Counted from the first letter of the stretch, positions 36,001 through 49,186 are shown. The stretch is DNA of 64,000 nucleotides from Toxoplasma gondii ME49 (GCF_000006565.2 NC_031470.1:1366954-1430953), one strand, 5' to 3'. Notes: generated from the sequence alone by a model not told the origin. A program made the numbers and translations.

Positions 36001-38190
36001 GCTCCTCCTTGGACAGTCGTTGTCGGCGCACATGCTTCGCGCTTCTGTTTTTCGTCGGTATCTTATGTTCATGTGTACATTCATTTGTCTCGAACTTCCT
36101 CCCCCTGTGTCGTCTTTTCACAGGGCCTCAAGCCTCGGCGAGCGCGCGCCTCTGGACTTGGCAAAGCTGTGCCGAGTACGGTTACTGGCAAGTAAGGAAC
36201 CGTTTAAGCCACTTGTCTGTATCTGAATCGATGCATGCATCTTTTCACATATCTTTACATGTGCATCTGAGTATGAATGTGTGTATATACATTTCAGGAT
36301 GCAGACCCCCGACCCTACAAGCATACATGTAGATATCTTATATATGCATATATACACATAATTATATGTGTATATATGTATAGATATATATATGTACATG
36401 TACTTGTTTGTATGCTACTTGGAGGGGATACTCCATCTGTCTGTACGTCTGGTTGGGCATGTATGTCTGTTCCGGTCTGCTTCAAATGTATCTACAGCTA
36501 CGTAGATAGATACAGATAGGGAGACCGATAGATACAGATAGAGAGATAGAGAGATAGATACGTATAGATACATATAGATGGAAATATAGATAGATGGAAA
36601 TATAGATTGATAGATTGATTGAGAGAGAGAGATACAGATAGAAATATAGATAGATACGGATAGATAGACACAGATAAATAGATAGGCATCTAGATAGATT
36701 GATGGATAGTTAGATCGATGTAGTGACTGATACGTAGTGTTGCATTCCTGCCTCATACAGTCAGTGCGTGCATCTGTTTTTCATGATATGGTGAGTTTTG
36801 CGTTCAATTTCAGGTGGCTTACAAGGACAGCGTGCGGTCGCATCTGATTGACCTGGACTGGCACATGCGCATGTGCAACGCGCTCTTTCCTCTTCCCTCC
36901 GGTGAGTCTTTTGAAGAGCAGACACAAAGGCAGGAAACGCGAGAACTTGTCAAATGCAAAGGAAGCGGTTTAGGAGAAGAGAGTCTGTTTGCCCTCTTCT
37001 GTTGCGACGCGCTCTCGTTACACCCCTCGGACACTGCTGTTGCGGTGAAAAAGTAGAAAAACATAATTTCGAAAGTAGACAGTCGTGTGTATTGGGAGCG
37101 AATCCTTGTAGGTCAGAAAATACAAATGTAAGTAGGTGATAAAAACTCCTGTCCCTGAATGGATGCACATTTCATTCTCAGGTCGTTCACGCGTCGTGTG
37201 TTTGTGGATCTCACGCGCGGCCTTCGAGGCGAATGCAAACAAGAAGAGTGCTCTGAGCAGCAGAAGGGAGAGATGTTGTTTTTTTTCTACAGCTTTCTTT
37301 TGTCCCTATTTCCGAGCTGGGAATGCTAACTTTTTTTCGTCGCATTTGTGTTCTTGCGTCTTTCTTCAGGAAGCAAATTCAGCACGGACGTCGTCGCCGA
37401 GACGAATGTTTGGTCAGGAGACAAGCTGGTGGCTGGCGTCGGAGCGGCCACGAACATCCACTTCACAAATGGAGAAAACGATCCGTGGGCGCCACTGTCG
37501 GTTACAGAAGTTTCTCCCGTTGTCGTTGATCGTCAGGGATTGTCTTCCTTCACCATACAGGTAAGGCCTGCTTCGCCAGGTACAAAGTTCCAAGGACATG
37601 CTTCGACAGTTGCGAATGCACGTACGTGGAGAAATGCACAAATGCGTGTGCATGTCCATGCATCTAGACCTAAATATGCGGGTTTGGTGAACTGCGCAGT
37701 CGTTTGTGGGTCAAAGGTGTATGCGGTTGGATCTGTTCGATCTTTCAAGCCTGTTTCCTGAAGGGGGGCGAATCAAACGACGAGTCGAGTCACGGATGCC
37801 CGTTGGCCGAAACGCCTGTTTGGGGATGAGATCCTGAGCTCCTCTGCGCATGCAACATAGCGAAGCTCATCCTGTTTGGAAAGGACAATGCAGCCCTCTA
37901 GCGGACGCGACAGGAGACCTAGACAAACGTGGATCGTCGTAAGACGCCGTGCGACACAGACCAAAGTGACTGCTGTGGGTGTGCAGGACGGTAGCCACTG
38001 TAACGACTTTTACGCCTATGGAGGAACGGAGCCGGTGGCAGTGACAGAGGCGAAGGCACGTATCCAAAATGCCATTCGCGCTTGGCTGGAAGATTTTCGA
38101 GAGAGACGCGAGCAGCAAAAACGAAAAGTAGACCCGCCGCTAACAAAGACATTTTCTGCAACCTCCGTGGGGGGGGACAGCGAGCTCTGA
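31193..38190 (+). CDS. Serine carboxypeptidase, peptidase family S28 (PRCP/DPP7/PRSS16-like)
   Basis: Ten exons, all GT/AG and in phase: 31193-32069, 32270-32397, 32813-32930, 33836-34038, 34743-34853, 35550-35778, 36124-36191, 36814-36901, 37370-37560 and 37987-38190 (TGA). The product is 738 aa. An N-terminal hydrophobic segment (about 22-50) suggests signal-peptide entry to the secretory route. About 160 charged low-complexity residues follow before the S28 domain. The domain shows [37 protein letters not shown], nucleophile Ser372 in [31 protein letters not shown], Asp645 in FTNGENDPW and His675 in DGSHC. S28 enzymes remove residues after proline (PRCP) or N-terminal dipeptides (DPP7) in acidic compartments. 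The SYPGSLAA wording is closest to the PRSS16 branch. The residue before the nucleophile is Cys, where the family usually has Gly. Substrate preference cannot be read. Confidence 0.95.
32120..32156. repeat. TA microsatellite, S28 peptidase intron 1
   Basis: An alternating TA tract with one phase slip, inside the intron between exons 1 and 2. Confidence 0.9.
32971..33180. repeat. TA microsatellite cluster, S28 peptidase intron 3
   Basis: Three TA tracts (about 32971-33000, 33018-33063, 33131-33180) start about 40 bp after the donor that follows the nucleophile-serine codon. They make up much of the first part of the 905-bp intron. Confidence 0.92.
33553..33600. repeat. GATA-type microsatellite, S28 peptidase intron 3
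   Basis: Degenerate AGATAGGTAGATTGATAGAT units within the same intron as the TA cluster. Confidence 0.7.
34576..34700. repeat. TA microsatellites, S28 peptidase intron 4
   Basis: TA tracts at about 34576-34601 and 34674-34700 in the intron between exons 4 and 5. Confidence 0.85.
36503..36722. repeat. GATA microsatellite block, S28 peptidase intron 7
   Basis: About 220 bp of degenerate GATA/CAGATA/TAGATAGA units in the intron between exons 7 and 8; TA-rich sequence also lies at about 36333-36400. The purine/pyrimidine bias produces long spurious minus-strand frames of Tyr, Ile and Ser. Confidence 0.88.
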
Positions 38191-39608
38191 CGGGTGTTGC
38201 CTTTCCCAAAAGCCACTGGCCTTTGCGAGTGGAAGCCAGCGAAGCTCGAGAACGGAGAAACGCGTCCTTCGCGCTCTCGCACTTGTCTCGGCTCTCGAAC
38301 TCACGAGAAAGATCCGCGCACAGGTCAAACACGAGGCTCTCGAGAACTCTGCGGCGTCCTAGGCAAGGCTCTCCGGCAGGTGCAGCATGCAGGGCGCCTG
38401 TGTCTGGATCGGAGTGTTTGCGGGAGTTCTCAGTTGCTTCTATAGGAGAGCGCGAGAAGCTAGATTCGAAGATGCCCGGGAGATAGGGCGATCTGAGGTT
38501 CAGATTTTTCAGTGCGTCTTTCACTTTGGCATTCGTGGAGACAGGCTTTTCCTTCCCGTCGATCTATGCACCCTTTCGGGGGAGCGTCTGTGTCACTTCG
38601 CGTCCCTTGTCGAGGGCTTCCTTCCACTCGAAAAAATGGCATGCTTTTACACCACATTGACTTCGCTGAAGACAGCCGTAAATGTTGAGTGAGTATCATA
38701 TCCTGCGGGCTTCACGTTTGCCTGGGTTCTTCGGCCGCTAGAACTTCTGAGTGAAAGAGAAACGGTTCCCCTTCCTCTGCGTAGAGCAACCGAACTCAGA
38801 CTTCGACTCGTGAGCATGTAGCACGTCAACAGGTATATGCGGCTGTACTGAGTAGATGCGTCGAACCACTCACACACGGAACCGTACGTTTTTCGGTACA
38901 CTAGTCCTTGTGTGGGGCACTTTAAAAAGCGATTTGAATGTGTACATATCAATGAGTATTTCTTTGTCGACAGTTGAGCTTATGCGTACGTCTGTGTATC
39001 GACGAGAACATGACTTGTGTCGATTTGCAGGCAGCAAGGACTGGATTTTTCCGGCGTTCAGTCATCCACTTAACCCACTGGAGGCTTGCGTCTCCTCTAG
39101 CAACTGTCTTCTGTGTCTCAAAACTGTTACAACGAGTCTGACTCGGTCGTGTTGTTCGTATGCAAACAAATTGACCTGCATGCAGAGCGAAAGTTCGTGT
39201 CTGCAGCTTCTTCCAGAATCGATTCGCCTAGCCAACGGCGGACTGTGAAATCTTCGAGTGGTGTACAGTTGCGGAGCCACAAATCAAGTGGAGGGAGAGG
39301 TTCTGTCGCCAGCCAGGTTTTGTCTTGTGCACAAGTGACAGTGACATTCGAAATTTACAGCCATGCCCTGCCACCACCAGGGTCGCACCTGGCAGATTCG
39401 TGTTTCTAGCCGCTTGCTAAGCACAGAATCTGGTACCCCAAAGAAAGCAGGCATTTCTGTGTCCCCTCCGGTCTGTTTCTTCCGTGGATAATTCGAGCAA
39501 CATGACTTTCCGTGTTTTCTGCTTGTAGTCGAGACGCGTCGGTGAGTATATTACTGTTCGATAAATAAATAAATAAATAAGTCTTTCAGATGTCTTGGAA
39601 TCTGCGTT
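38191..39608. other. Convergent intergenic region, presumed 3' UTRs
   Basis: 1.4 kb between the stop codons of the S28 peptidase (+) and the dynein intermediate chain (-). An ATAA tetranucleotide repeat lies at about 39561-39581, just past the dynein stop. No supported coding frame was found. Confidence 0.6.
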
Positions 39609-42600
39609 CTATCCTCCCCGCTCCTCGTGTGCCCGAGAAGCAGACGAGGCGCAAGAGGAACTCGAAGCTTTGCCAGCTTCATGTTTTGGTCGCGCAGTTG
39701 TAGGGTCAATGCCGACTGAGGCAAAGAATTCCTCGCGAAGTTTCTGCAGAGTCTGAAAAAAAACGAGAAAGGTCGCTTGTCAGAACAATGAAAAGACAGA
39801 TCTTTGGAGGTTTCACCACGTTATCTATAGGCGCTTCATAGCGATTCTATAGTCTCTCAGGTTTCACTAAACCTGCAAAATCAACAGGCGCCCGCCTACG
39901 ACAGACAAATGTATCTTGGAGAATTAGGCAGCAAATAAAGCGGGGAGCCCAAGTCTGGTGTTTCCGAACGCAGCAGAACGGCCAAGTGTTTATAGGCGGA
40001 AACGCCAAAGGAGAAAATGTGGAATACACTGTCGGTGACAACTTTGTTCAGGGCGATCTCGTTCAGTACCGCAATAATGTTGTAGGTGGCAGGACAGTAC
40101 ATTAGGGTCAGTGAAGAGATAGTGTGTGTTTTGCTCTCGTTCGTCTTTCTTTTCTTTTCCCCATATCCCCGTGGGTTTCCGGTTCGCTTCCTTCTTGCTT
40201 TCTGAGGAAACCGTCTGACCTCGGGAGCAGAAAGTTTGCCTGTCGCAGGCTCGGTTGCCTTGCTGGCGGCGGATTTCTCTTCCGCTCTACGAGCTGAGAA
40301 CAACACAGACCCGTCACAGAATTCCGAATAAAAGACAGAGCTGCAAGCAGGTTCACCCACTATCCACTAGAGAAGGAGGCAATTTCAGAAATTCAAGTTC
40401 AAAACTCATAAACCTCAAACGAGTTTCGTAACGACGAGACAAATACATCATAGTGCGTCGAACGCAGTAGTTAACATGTACTCTTCATAAAACTCCTGTG
40501 TACCCAAATGTCCCGCCAAATGTGTTCGTCTCTATATAATGTTTGTATCTGCATGTTTAGACCGAGTGGAGAGGTTTTTACGCCTACAGTGATTTTCGTT
40601 CCCGAACGGATTTACCTTCTGCCTGTTTACGAGACTGTTCGATGTTCTTCTCTCTTCTCGTCTCTCTCTCAAATATCTGTAGAACGAGACAACACTTCGA
40701 AGACGCAAGCACTCGACTGCAGAAGGCTGCGCGGTAGTGCCAAGAACCCGGTTTTTCGTCTTTCAAAGCGAGCCCCAGGTGCACCTTCTTTCTCTGTGCC
40801 TTCACGTGAAACGGTCTGACAAAGCAAAGACGAATTGTGTGAAGGTGCACCGTCTGTCCACCCGATATCTGCATCTAGATTGGAAGCTGCCGGTAAAACG
40901 ACCCTTTTACAAGACTTCCACTTCTGATGTGTCGAAAAACTCTTCATCAAACAGGTCCACAAGGAGAATGGTAGAGTACGAAGTAGAGGCCGAATCCACC
41001 AGAGATAGTGTGACGGAAATGTAAATGCTTAGACACAAGCCACAAAGACGCTATTTCTGTAAGTAGCCCTTCCCATGCATTGCCTCATGGGCGTTATGGT
41101 TGTCGGGAGTCTCTCGTTATGATGATCCTCACCGATGTATGGAAACACATGTACGTATACGTATCGAAACATGGATTTAGGTGTGAATATGCATATACAC
41201 ACATATCTATACTCAGACATGTATAAATACGCATAAGCATACGGCAATGCAGGCAGTGGTACAGATCGATGGATGGACGGAAACCGATGGAGTTAGAGAT
41301 GATGTTGAAGGTCGAGATGTACGCAAGCACTAAAACAACGACTGACGTGAGAGTGTCGAGGTAAAATAGAACGAAACTTGAAGAGCAAGGCACACCTATC
41401 AAGACCTACCTGCCCCACAGACACTTTTTCGTTGGCTCCTGGAATGTGCAGACCATCGCACAACTCCAGCAAAGTCACCGCCCCGTCTGAGTCTCCAACT
41501 GCCACATGCTGCCCTGAAGAGTCCACAAGACACAAGCAGAAAGGAAACACTTTATTCCGTCTACTCGTCTTTTTCGTCTCTCCAGACAATCACAACTACG
41601 ACATGGCTGTGCATCTACAGATAGAGAGGCAAACGCTCTGCATGCGACGCTCCATGTGCAGAAAGAAAGTATCCTGAGCGGCTGTGGCCTTCAATTTCAG
41701 ACCGACGGAGCAGCCCAGCCGTAATTGTAAGAAAGGCCTGGGAGTCAGTGCGTGGTGTTTCTTACACAAAGAAAGTAAAACAAAGTAGAGTGAAAAGAGA
41801 GAGTAGGAAAGAAAGATTAGGAAGCGGCGAAACGAAAGAATTGAGAACATGTCATCAGCCGTCTGTACCCTGAGGTGAGTATCCTCACCTTGGCTCTGAA
41901 CGGCTATGGACCACAAGGCTGCGTCGGAAACCTACAGATCAAGGGAGCATGAATTCAAGGCACACAACTGTCTCCTTCTTCAGACCTCCTAAGCTCATTT
42001 TGTATGTGTTATCAATCGACGATATGCATCTAAGTCATGCGATGGGGACGCGTTCGTTCTAGCCTGCCCCGCAGGGGGTAGGACGCCTTGGGTTCCCAAC
42101 TAGAAGTCGGCGCATGTGGAAGAAAACGATCGGCACATGTTTCACAGGTGCTTTTGAGAAACATCGCCCATATTAGCATTACATCAGTACACTAGACACG
42201 CTGTGCTGCTTGGGATGAAAAAATACTTCTCCGTATGCGCATGCATCTATGTGACAATATCTGTGAGGACAGTCTGTCGCAAATCACATACCTGTAGGCA
42301 TGTCGAAGCATACACGTATAATATTGAATGCAAATATATATATATATATATATATATGCGCACTGCATGGCATCTGCCTACCTTATGTTGAAATGTGACT
42401 TCGTTCTGTCGGTAGTAATAGTCCCAGAAATCCAGAAAGCCATCCTCACGGCATACCTGAGGTGAAAAATGAAGCGTGTTTCAACCAAGGAAAGCGTTTT
42501 TAATAGGATTTCCCGAATCTTGCGTCCCTATTTACTGTGGAATTCTCTCGTGTCACTCCCAGGTCCCGACGGTATTAGCTTTCTTTCACATGCACTGGGA

Positions 42601-45600
42601 TGCGATCCTCTCACAGTAGCATGCATCTATGTACAGAGAGATTTATACACGCAAACGCAGGTAGACTAAAGGAAAGCCGTGTACCCATATGAAACGCCTG
42701 TGCATTATCTGGAAGTACACTACGTTAGTCTCGATTCAGAGAAGGCGTTAGGCACCTAACGCGTTCGTCTTTTGGTGCCGTGCACGGTAAAACGCGGCTG
42801 CAGTACCTGAACCCGTTGTTCTGAAAAAGACGGGGATGTGCATTAGTTCTCTTCGCGTAACTCGCGCGTACACAATGCGTGTTTTCCATCCATCACTCGC
42901 TTCGTTTGTTTGTATGTTCAGCGAAGCGCTTTGGCGAGGAAGCCACAGCAAAGCGAACCACTGGAAATGTTTCCGGGAAATCCGGACTGCATCAAGAAGC
43001 GACGCACTCACCATGAACAAACCCGGACGGGTGGGACTCCACTGGCAGTTCAAGAGCGACGCGGGGTGATAGTCTGTGCAGATAATTGGAGATTTGATTT
43101 CTTCCATCCAAATCTGTTGACCAGCAAACGCATCCAGACTCAACTGTCTGCCTATGTGGCGGAAATCTCAAGTATTTAGAATGCTAACGGTACTGCAAGA
43201 AACAGAGAACAATGTCGGATGGCGCAAGAGTTAGAGCACACAGGTAGCATGTACCCGGAACTCCGGCTGCACCTCCGACGGAAAGCTCTCTCCAGAGGGA
43301 AGAAGGAAGCCTTAGGCTTGACTTTTCAGATCAACAGCAGGTAGGTCAGAAGAGGCGCGAACGCGCTGATCCTACGTGCAGGCAGTGTATGCTTTTCTAC
43401 AACTTTTAAAGACAGCCAAGTAGCCTTGAGTGCCCTCTCTCACAGCATCAAGAATCGGTCTGGGACCTGAGCTTAACTCCACTCTGCAACCGTATGTTCT
43501 TCTTGAGTGAAGACGCACGTGTTCCGTGTACGCGTTTCACTCATTGCACCTGTTTTACCTTTTGCAGCACGGAACAGTACAGGCGGCCCTTTTGAAAACC
43601 GAAAAATGTTTCATGTCTACTAGAATTCACGGGTACCTTCGCAGTCCAGTCGCCGACTGTGAGAAAGTATTTCGGGTGGAAGGGATTTCTCTGAAAAGAC
43701 AAGCACATTAAAAAACGACTCGTTGTTTAAGTCAGGGGTACATGTATGCAACGCTTCTAGTAAAGAGAAACTATTATCGTTGCCTCCAAAGAGGAGACAG
43801 CTCAGTCGTAAAGGATCCTGGTTCCAGTGAAAGCAGCAAGACGCATGGACACTGATTCAAAAAAAGCAAGTTCACAGCATGAGACACGCCCACTTAGGCA
43901 ACCGCTGCGCAAACAAAGCGCATATATATATATATATATAAATATATGCGTAAGTCTGTGGTGCGCGTATCTATCCTAGAATGGCAAGTACACGGTTGTA
44001 CGTACAGACGTATGCAGGTGTGTATACGGAGCTTAGGCAATCACGTATATAATTCCCTCTATGCTTTTACTACACGTTTATATGCAGGTCACGCATAAAG
44101 CATAACTATACGTGTAGTTGAGTATTTGTTTTGATGTAAAGACAGATCCGTGAGTGCATGCAACGTGTCTTCTCAGGGTACCCGGACAGCGTAGACAGGC
44201 CCATAGTGTCTTCCTGTTTCTTGACCGAATCTCTGTGCAATTTCGACAGCTGAAAATACAACGGGAAAGACACGAGCGTCTTCAGCATGGGAAAGTGCAA
44301 ACGAGAATTCTCTCGTGTCCGTGCTCCAAACGTCTTTCGCCCTTTCGATTTGCCCAGAAAAGGTCAGATACATCAACGTTTGTTCCATCTGCATGGGTGT
44401 TGTATAAACAAGAGTCACTTCTGTGGAGACATATGCATGCATGCAGAAACAAACACGAGCACAGTTATGTAATACTGGACTTCTGCGCGACAAATGTGAA
44501 TGTATAACAGTTGCAGAACATCTGACAGTGCGAAGGTGGAAAGCACAGCACTGTGTTCTTCCCCTGGGTATTATCACGCTGTAGAATGTCACTGATTCTT
44601 CTGACTTGATCTTGGACGCCTATTGGTCGTGTGTGCATGGTACCTTGGAGCCTACGGCGACTGCACATTCCCGTCAATATCAAAAACCCACGTTCCTACG
44701 TCCATGTTGAATATAAATAGAAAGCGAGATGTAAAGTATGTCCTCACACGCATTATCTACATAGGTGCGTCTGTAGGCTGATGCATAGAGAGGGGTGGAT
44801 TTGTAAGCAAAGATACGGTTGAGATGGAGTAAATCCGAAACAAGCCGTACTGCTTACACTTGCTGTCTACCTTCTTGGGCTTCTTTTTTAAGGATACGGT
44901 GCTGCCCCGCTCCGTTCCAACAAGGTATTTTGTTGGCTGAACACAAGGAACGGCTCTACAGAAAGGAGGGGATGGATTGAGATAGAAAGTTATGTCTGCC
45001 TCCCGTATTTCAACAGCTTGTCGCCTTCCAGTCTTGACGGCGCATCGCGCACAGAGCGTGCATGTGTGTGACCGTGGTGTCCCACGCTCGTACAATATGA
45101 CAGATGGCTTACTGTAGCTTATTGCTTTATGTGGGTTTATATCATGTATCCGAGTTGAAATCTGTATGTGTCCATCTTTGGTTGGGAACGATACTACCTA
45201 GACCAGGTGCGTTGAGAAAGAACGCATATGCTTTGTTCCTAGGAAGCAACATGAGTAGGGTTGAGAACTTTTGTTGGCAGTTACTCCCTATTGACCATTT
45301 GACGTTGTGGAGATCTGTTCCTCAGAACTGCAAGGCTTACGCTCACAAAATCCATACAGTGTCGCTGTGCATCGTCTAAACTCGACGCCTGCTACAAAGT
45401 GGACGCCAAAGAAACCGCCCTTTCGGTTCACTGCGTGTTTGGGCTTTTCGACTGCGTTCTGTGCATGTTCCCAGGAAGTCAATAGAACTACGGATCCTGA
45501 CTGTCTTCTTCACCGCAGTGTTTTTGTTCGCTGCTCGGCTCGACCATTTGCACAGCTTTATCACATTCGAAAGGTGTTTTGGCCACTGGTTCACCGTCTA

Positions 45601-48600
45601 CAGCCTTGCTCGGACTTCTTACCCACTGTGCGTGCCTTTCAACCAATTTCCTCTGTTCTCAGTTTAAGCTTTTATGATTCTTTCCTTACTCCTGCGTCCA
45701 CACTCCACTCAATGCACATGCCCCCCACGGTTTGTGTCGAAGCAGCCGCGTCCGGGAGTTCGCAGTCTTCCACGGGAGCCGAGAGATTTCGCGTGTCCCA
45801 CCAGAGAACGTGGCCATCTGTGGACACTGAAACGAGTTCGTTGTTTGTTTTGCTTTGAAGCCTGAGGAGAAACGAAAGCGCGGAGACTGTGATGAGACGC
45901 CCGGAAGGTCCAGCATCTACAGAGCAGAGAAAAAGAGCTGGAGGCCGAGGCAGCCGTTTCGTTTTCAACCAACAAGCGCATGCCCTTTCCGCGTGCCAGA
46001 CCATCTTGTATGTGGGTGCCCGTAAGCAGAGGCTGCTAGGAAGTATTTCCGAACCGGCTGCAGGCGTTATACTGGTAGAGGTAGGAAGAGCGGGAGTACA
46101 AAAAAGCGGTAAAGGAGACTGGGTGTAGAGCCCGTACTCCGCTACACTTGCGCTCGTGAGGGAACGCAGAGACACAGGGAGAGAGGGCATCCTGTTTGTA
46201 GAAAGACTTTTGTAGAAAAGCATTTGCACATGCATCTTCTGGCGTCCTCGCCCTACCACGTGACGTCGTAGACTGGGTCGTAGTGACTTGTCTCCGTACG
46301 AGATGTCTCTGCCGGTTTCGTTCCTTTCCTCAAATCCCACAGTGCTGGTAGGGACAAACGGACCGAGACATACTGTCCAAAAGTAAATACGCTGCGCATT
46401 GTGTCCACGAAGCAAAAGACAAAGCTGGTTGTCTCCAGCGTCGTCTGCTGGGCATCCATGTATATACATATGTATGTATAGTGTATGTGTTTATACAGAT
46501 ACAGACGTGAAGTAGAGCATCATGTGTGGGTGGCGGTACAATGTAGAACGAAAGTATGTTTATGGGCGGTTGAGTGAATGACAGCCATTTACAGCTGATT
46601 TGAACTATTTCTCTGTGTTAGTGTGCATGCGTGCTTCTGCGGATAAAAAGTGCATGTCCGTATCCCTGCTGCCTCTCTGTCTCTATATCCTTCCTCCTGA
46701 TCAATTGATTTCTTCCTTTCTTCCCCATGCCGTATCCACACGGATTACTTTTCCTGACACAGTTTTCCTTTCTATATTTCCAGCGTGCGTCGTGCGTCTC
46801 CGTCCGCCTCAAAGAGCTTACAGATCAGTCCGTTGTAGCAACCGCCTACGATGACATCTGTTATTTTGTTGTTGTACATGATTGAGACGACGGGACTTTG
46901 TCCTGTGAGCTCCGTAAGGGGCGTGTTGCATTGTGTAACGTCCCAGATGTATGCCTGCGACGGCATGGGATCAGGCTGCTTCTGAAATCTGGACAGACAG
47001 GCGAAGAGCGACCCCGAAAAATTGCTTGTTCTTCTTTTCGTCGACATGTAAGAGAGCGGACACATTTGTCCGTGTAGTATAAGGTCTGCGGCGTCTCTGC
47101 AGGAGCTGCGACCTCTGTTCCGTAAAAACTCACTTGAGAATAGCGTAGGCCACTGCGAGTTTGGTTGAGCCTTCCGGGTGCCACGCAATGCATGTGGCGG
47201 TTCGCTTGCAGTCTGTCACTTTGTCTCTGTTGCAACGCAACATAAATATGGAAAGGCAGGTTTCACTCCACACACGGTGGAACCCAACAACCAATGGGCC
47301 AGGACTGAGTCGTGATGGACACAAATGCTGCATTTGTGTCGCTCCGGAGGAAGCTAAATCGATAACTTCAACAGCATGACTAACTATGGACTTTCAGAGC
47401 TCAGGCGGCGCAGGTTCCCAGAGATGTTGGGAAACTCCTTGCTACCTGCAAGATGTGCATGAGCCTAGAACCGAAGGGTTCTGTCCACGAGGTACACGGC
47501 ACTGCGCGCTTTCAGGGAAGGTCAGAGTTCCACTGAATACGTTTCGAGATTGCGCAACTGCGCAAAGCAACCTGGTGTAAAATGGGATGCTTACGGTATG
47601 TGCTTACTTGAAAAGCGTGAGGGACCGAGCCGAAAGGTTACTGGAAGTGGTTTGGACTGTCTCTCCGGCGAAATACTCTTCGAATATATCCAGCGTGTCG
47701 TTCTGCATGAGTGGACGCGTGGCCTCGCTACTCAGGTGTTTAATGGCCGTTGCAAAGCCTGCAGGCAACGACAGGCAAAAGGCAACAATTCCATGGATCC
47801 TCCCTTGGAGGGCAAGTACACCCGCTGCTTTGTTCGTCTCCACACTTCACTGACAGAACCCTCCAACGAGAGCACTTTAGGTTGAAGGACGTTCTTGCGC
47901 TCGTGGCGCCTCATCTGTCCTGTTTGAGTTCTTCAGACTCAGAAAGGTTTCGAACAACAAAAAACATTCGCTGAGTCGGAAGTTCGTTTATTCCTGGTGT
48001 AGAGTAGATTCCTTGAAATCGAGAAGTGCGAGAAGTCAAACAGACTGAATGAAAATGACACCGAAACTTCTGTTTGATGCACGCTGAAAGATGACATGTA
48101 GACGAATGGATTGGCACATGCACGGGGCAGGGGAAAAGGTAGTTCGACGAGCCAGACAAGACATATGGGGACTCACCGGAGTAGTTGAAACAGGCAAACT
48201 GGGGAAGTGTGTATGCTTCGAATGCATTTAGGAACACTGTGAATCGCGTACCAGGGTCCCGATCCAGACGCTTTCGCCATTTTGCTGTCTCCTGAATTTC
48301 TGATGGATCGACTTCTTTGGGCCAGCCTCCTTCAACGTGTTTCATTCCCTTGGTTCCGACGCGAACTCTTTCCGTGTTCACCTATGCAAATGCACATGGG
48401 AAAGGCATAGATGCTCGAGAGCGATAGCGCGTCTTTTCTGGAGTCGATGTAGGTGCAACTGGCTTTCTAAAAATGAATAGTCAAGTCTTAGTACATACGA
48501 AAGAGCGGAGACCTTTGGGCCCCCAATGAGCAAGAAAAACTGCGAACCTCGTTGACGGCTGATAACCCATCCTCAAAATTCCAGCGGCTTTGGCCGGTCT

Positions 48601-49186
48601 GCAATACGAAATGGCGAACCTATGTTTTAGCTGCTGAGAAGCGGCATCAACAAGAGTGGGGCAGAAACGCCATTCGCACCATACGTGAACTAGTGGTGAA
48701 GCCGAGTCTTCCGTACGGTGTTATACTAGAGCGAGTTCAGGAGAAGCAGAACTGCGATACCTGAGCGACGGAAGGGTTATTTCATTAAAGAAGTAAGATT
48801 ATCACGGGCACGCATGGCATTTGTTGTTGTGCAACCGAAACTCTGGGATGATGAGTACAAATCTGCACAGAGGTGTCCCTTCTCGCCGGCAGCCAGCCGT
48901 AACTGTTTGGTGCTATTGAATGCATTGCCGGGCAGAAGACTTGCCAGTTTTTGTTTTGGGCGGAACGCAGCCGCCAACCACTTCGCTTTTTCTGACTGAC
49001 CATGTGTTCAGACATCTCCATGATGTTGTCCGAAACAAATGTACGCGGATTCTTCCGCACATACTGGTTCCTTAGCTCTGGCTTGGGGTCGATTGCACCG
49101 AGCAGCTTCGGCTCGGAGACCTCGAAATTACAATGGCGTCCAAACTCCTGACGGAGTTTGGAATAGGAATAGTAATATTCGTTCAT
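39609..49186 (-). CDS. Axonemal outer-arm dynein intermediate chain 2 (DNAI2/ODA6/IC70 orthologue)
   Basis: Exons, minus strand: 49186-49001, 48381-48177, 47758-47608, 47226-47134, 46988-46822, 46344-46257, 45861-45690, 44936-44858, 44249-44182, 43690-43637, 43113-43012, 42456-42382, 41931-41889, 41513-41410, 40676-40588, 40286 to about 40060 (donor uncertain), and 39752-39609 (TAG). All earlier junctions are in phase. The product follows DNAI2 end to end: an N-terminal SKLRQEFGRHCNF, then GMKHVEGGWPKEVDP, DTLDIFEEYF, CIAWHPEGSTKLAVAYAIL, VGGCYNGLI, ELVSVSTDGHVLWWDTR, TKYLVGTERG, HYGPVYAVR, NPFHPKYFLTVGDWTAK, WSPTRPGLF, EDGFLDFWDYYY and FERETRREKNIEQ. These are the WD40 repeats that hold the outer-arm heavy chains. 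In Coccidia the only flagellated stage is the microgamete, so expression is expected mainly in cat-gut sexual stages. The C-terminal Lys/Arg-rich part (exon 16) is divergent. Confidence 0.94.
42333..42357. repeat. TA microsatellite, dynein intermediate-chain intron
   Basis: A short TA tract just past exon 12 (42456-42382), 25 bp into the following intron. Confidence 0.8.
43920..43948. repeat. TA microsatellite, dynein intermediate-chain intron
   Basis: A TA tract in the intron between exons 9 and 10. Confidence 0.8.

Noticed and set aside
36415..36756. Minus-strand frame of Tyr/Ile/Ser repeats
   Set aside because: It is produced by the GATA microsatellite in an S28 intron, so not a protein.
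40900..40970. Minus-strand phrase resembling the EEFFD motif of the DNAI2 tail
   Set aside because: It lies upstream of exon 15 (FERETRREK) in transcript order, so it cannot be the C-terminal motif. The last exon at 39752-39609 supplies LQKLREEFFASVG instead.
42050..42120. tRNA-like GGGTTCCCAAC sequence
   Set aside because: No matching acceptor stem or anticodon arm could be folded around it, and it lies within a dynein gene intron.
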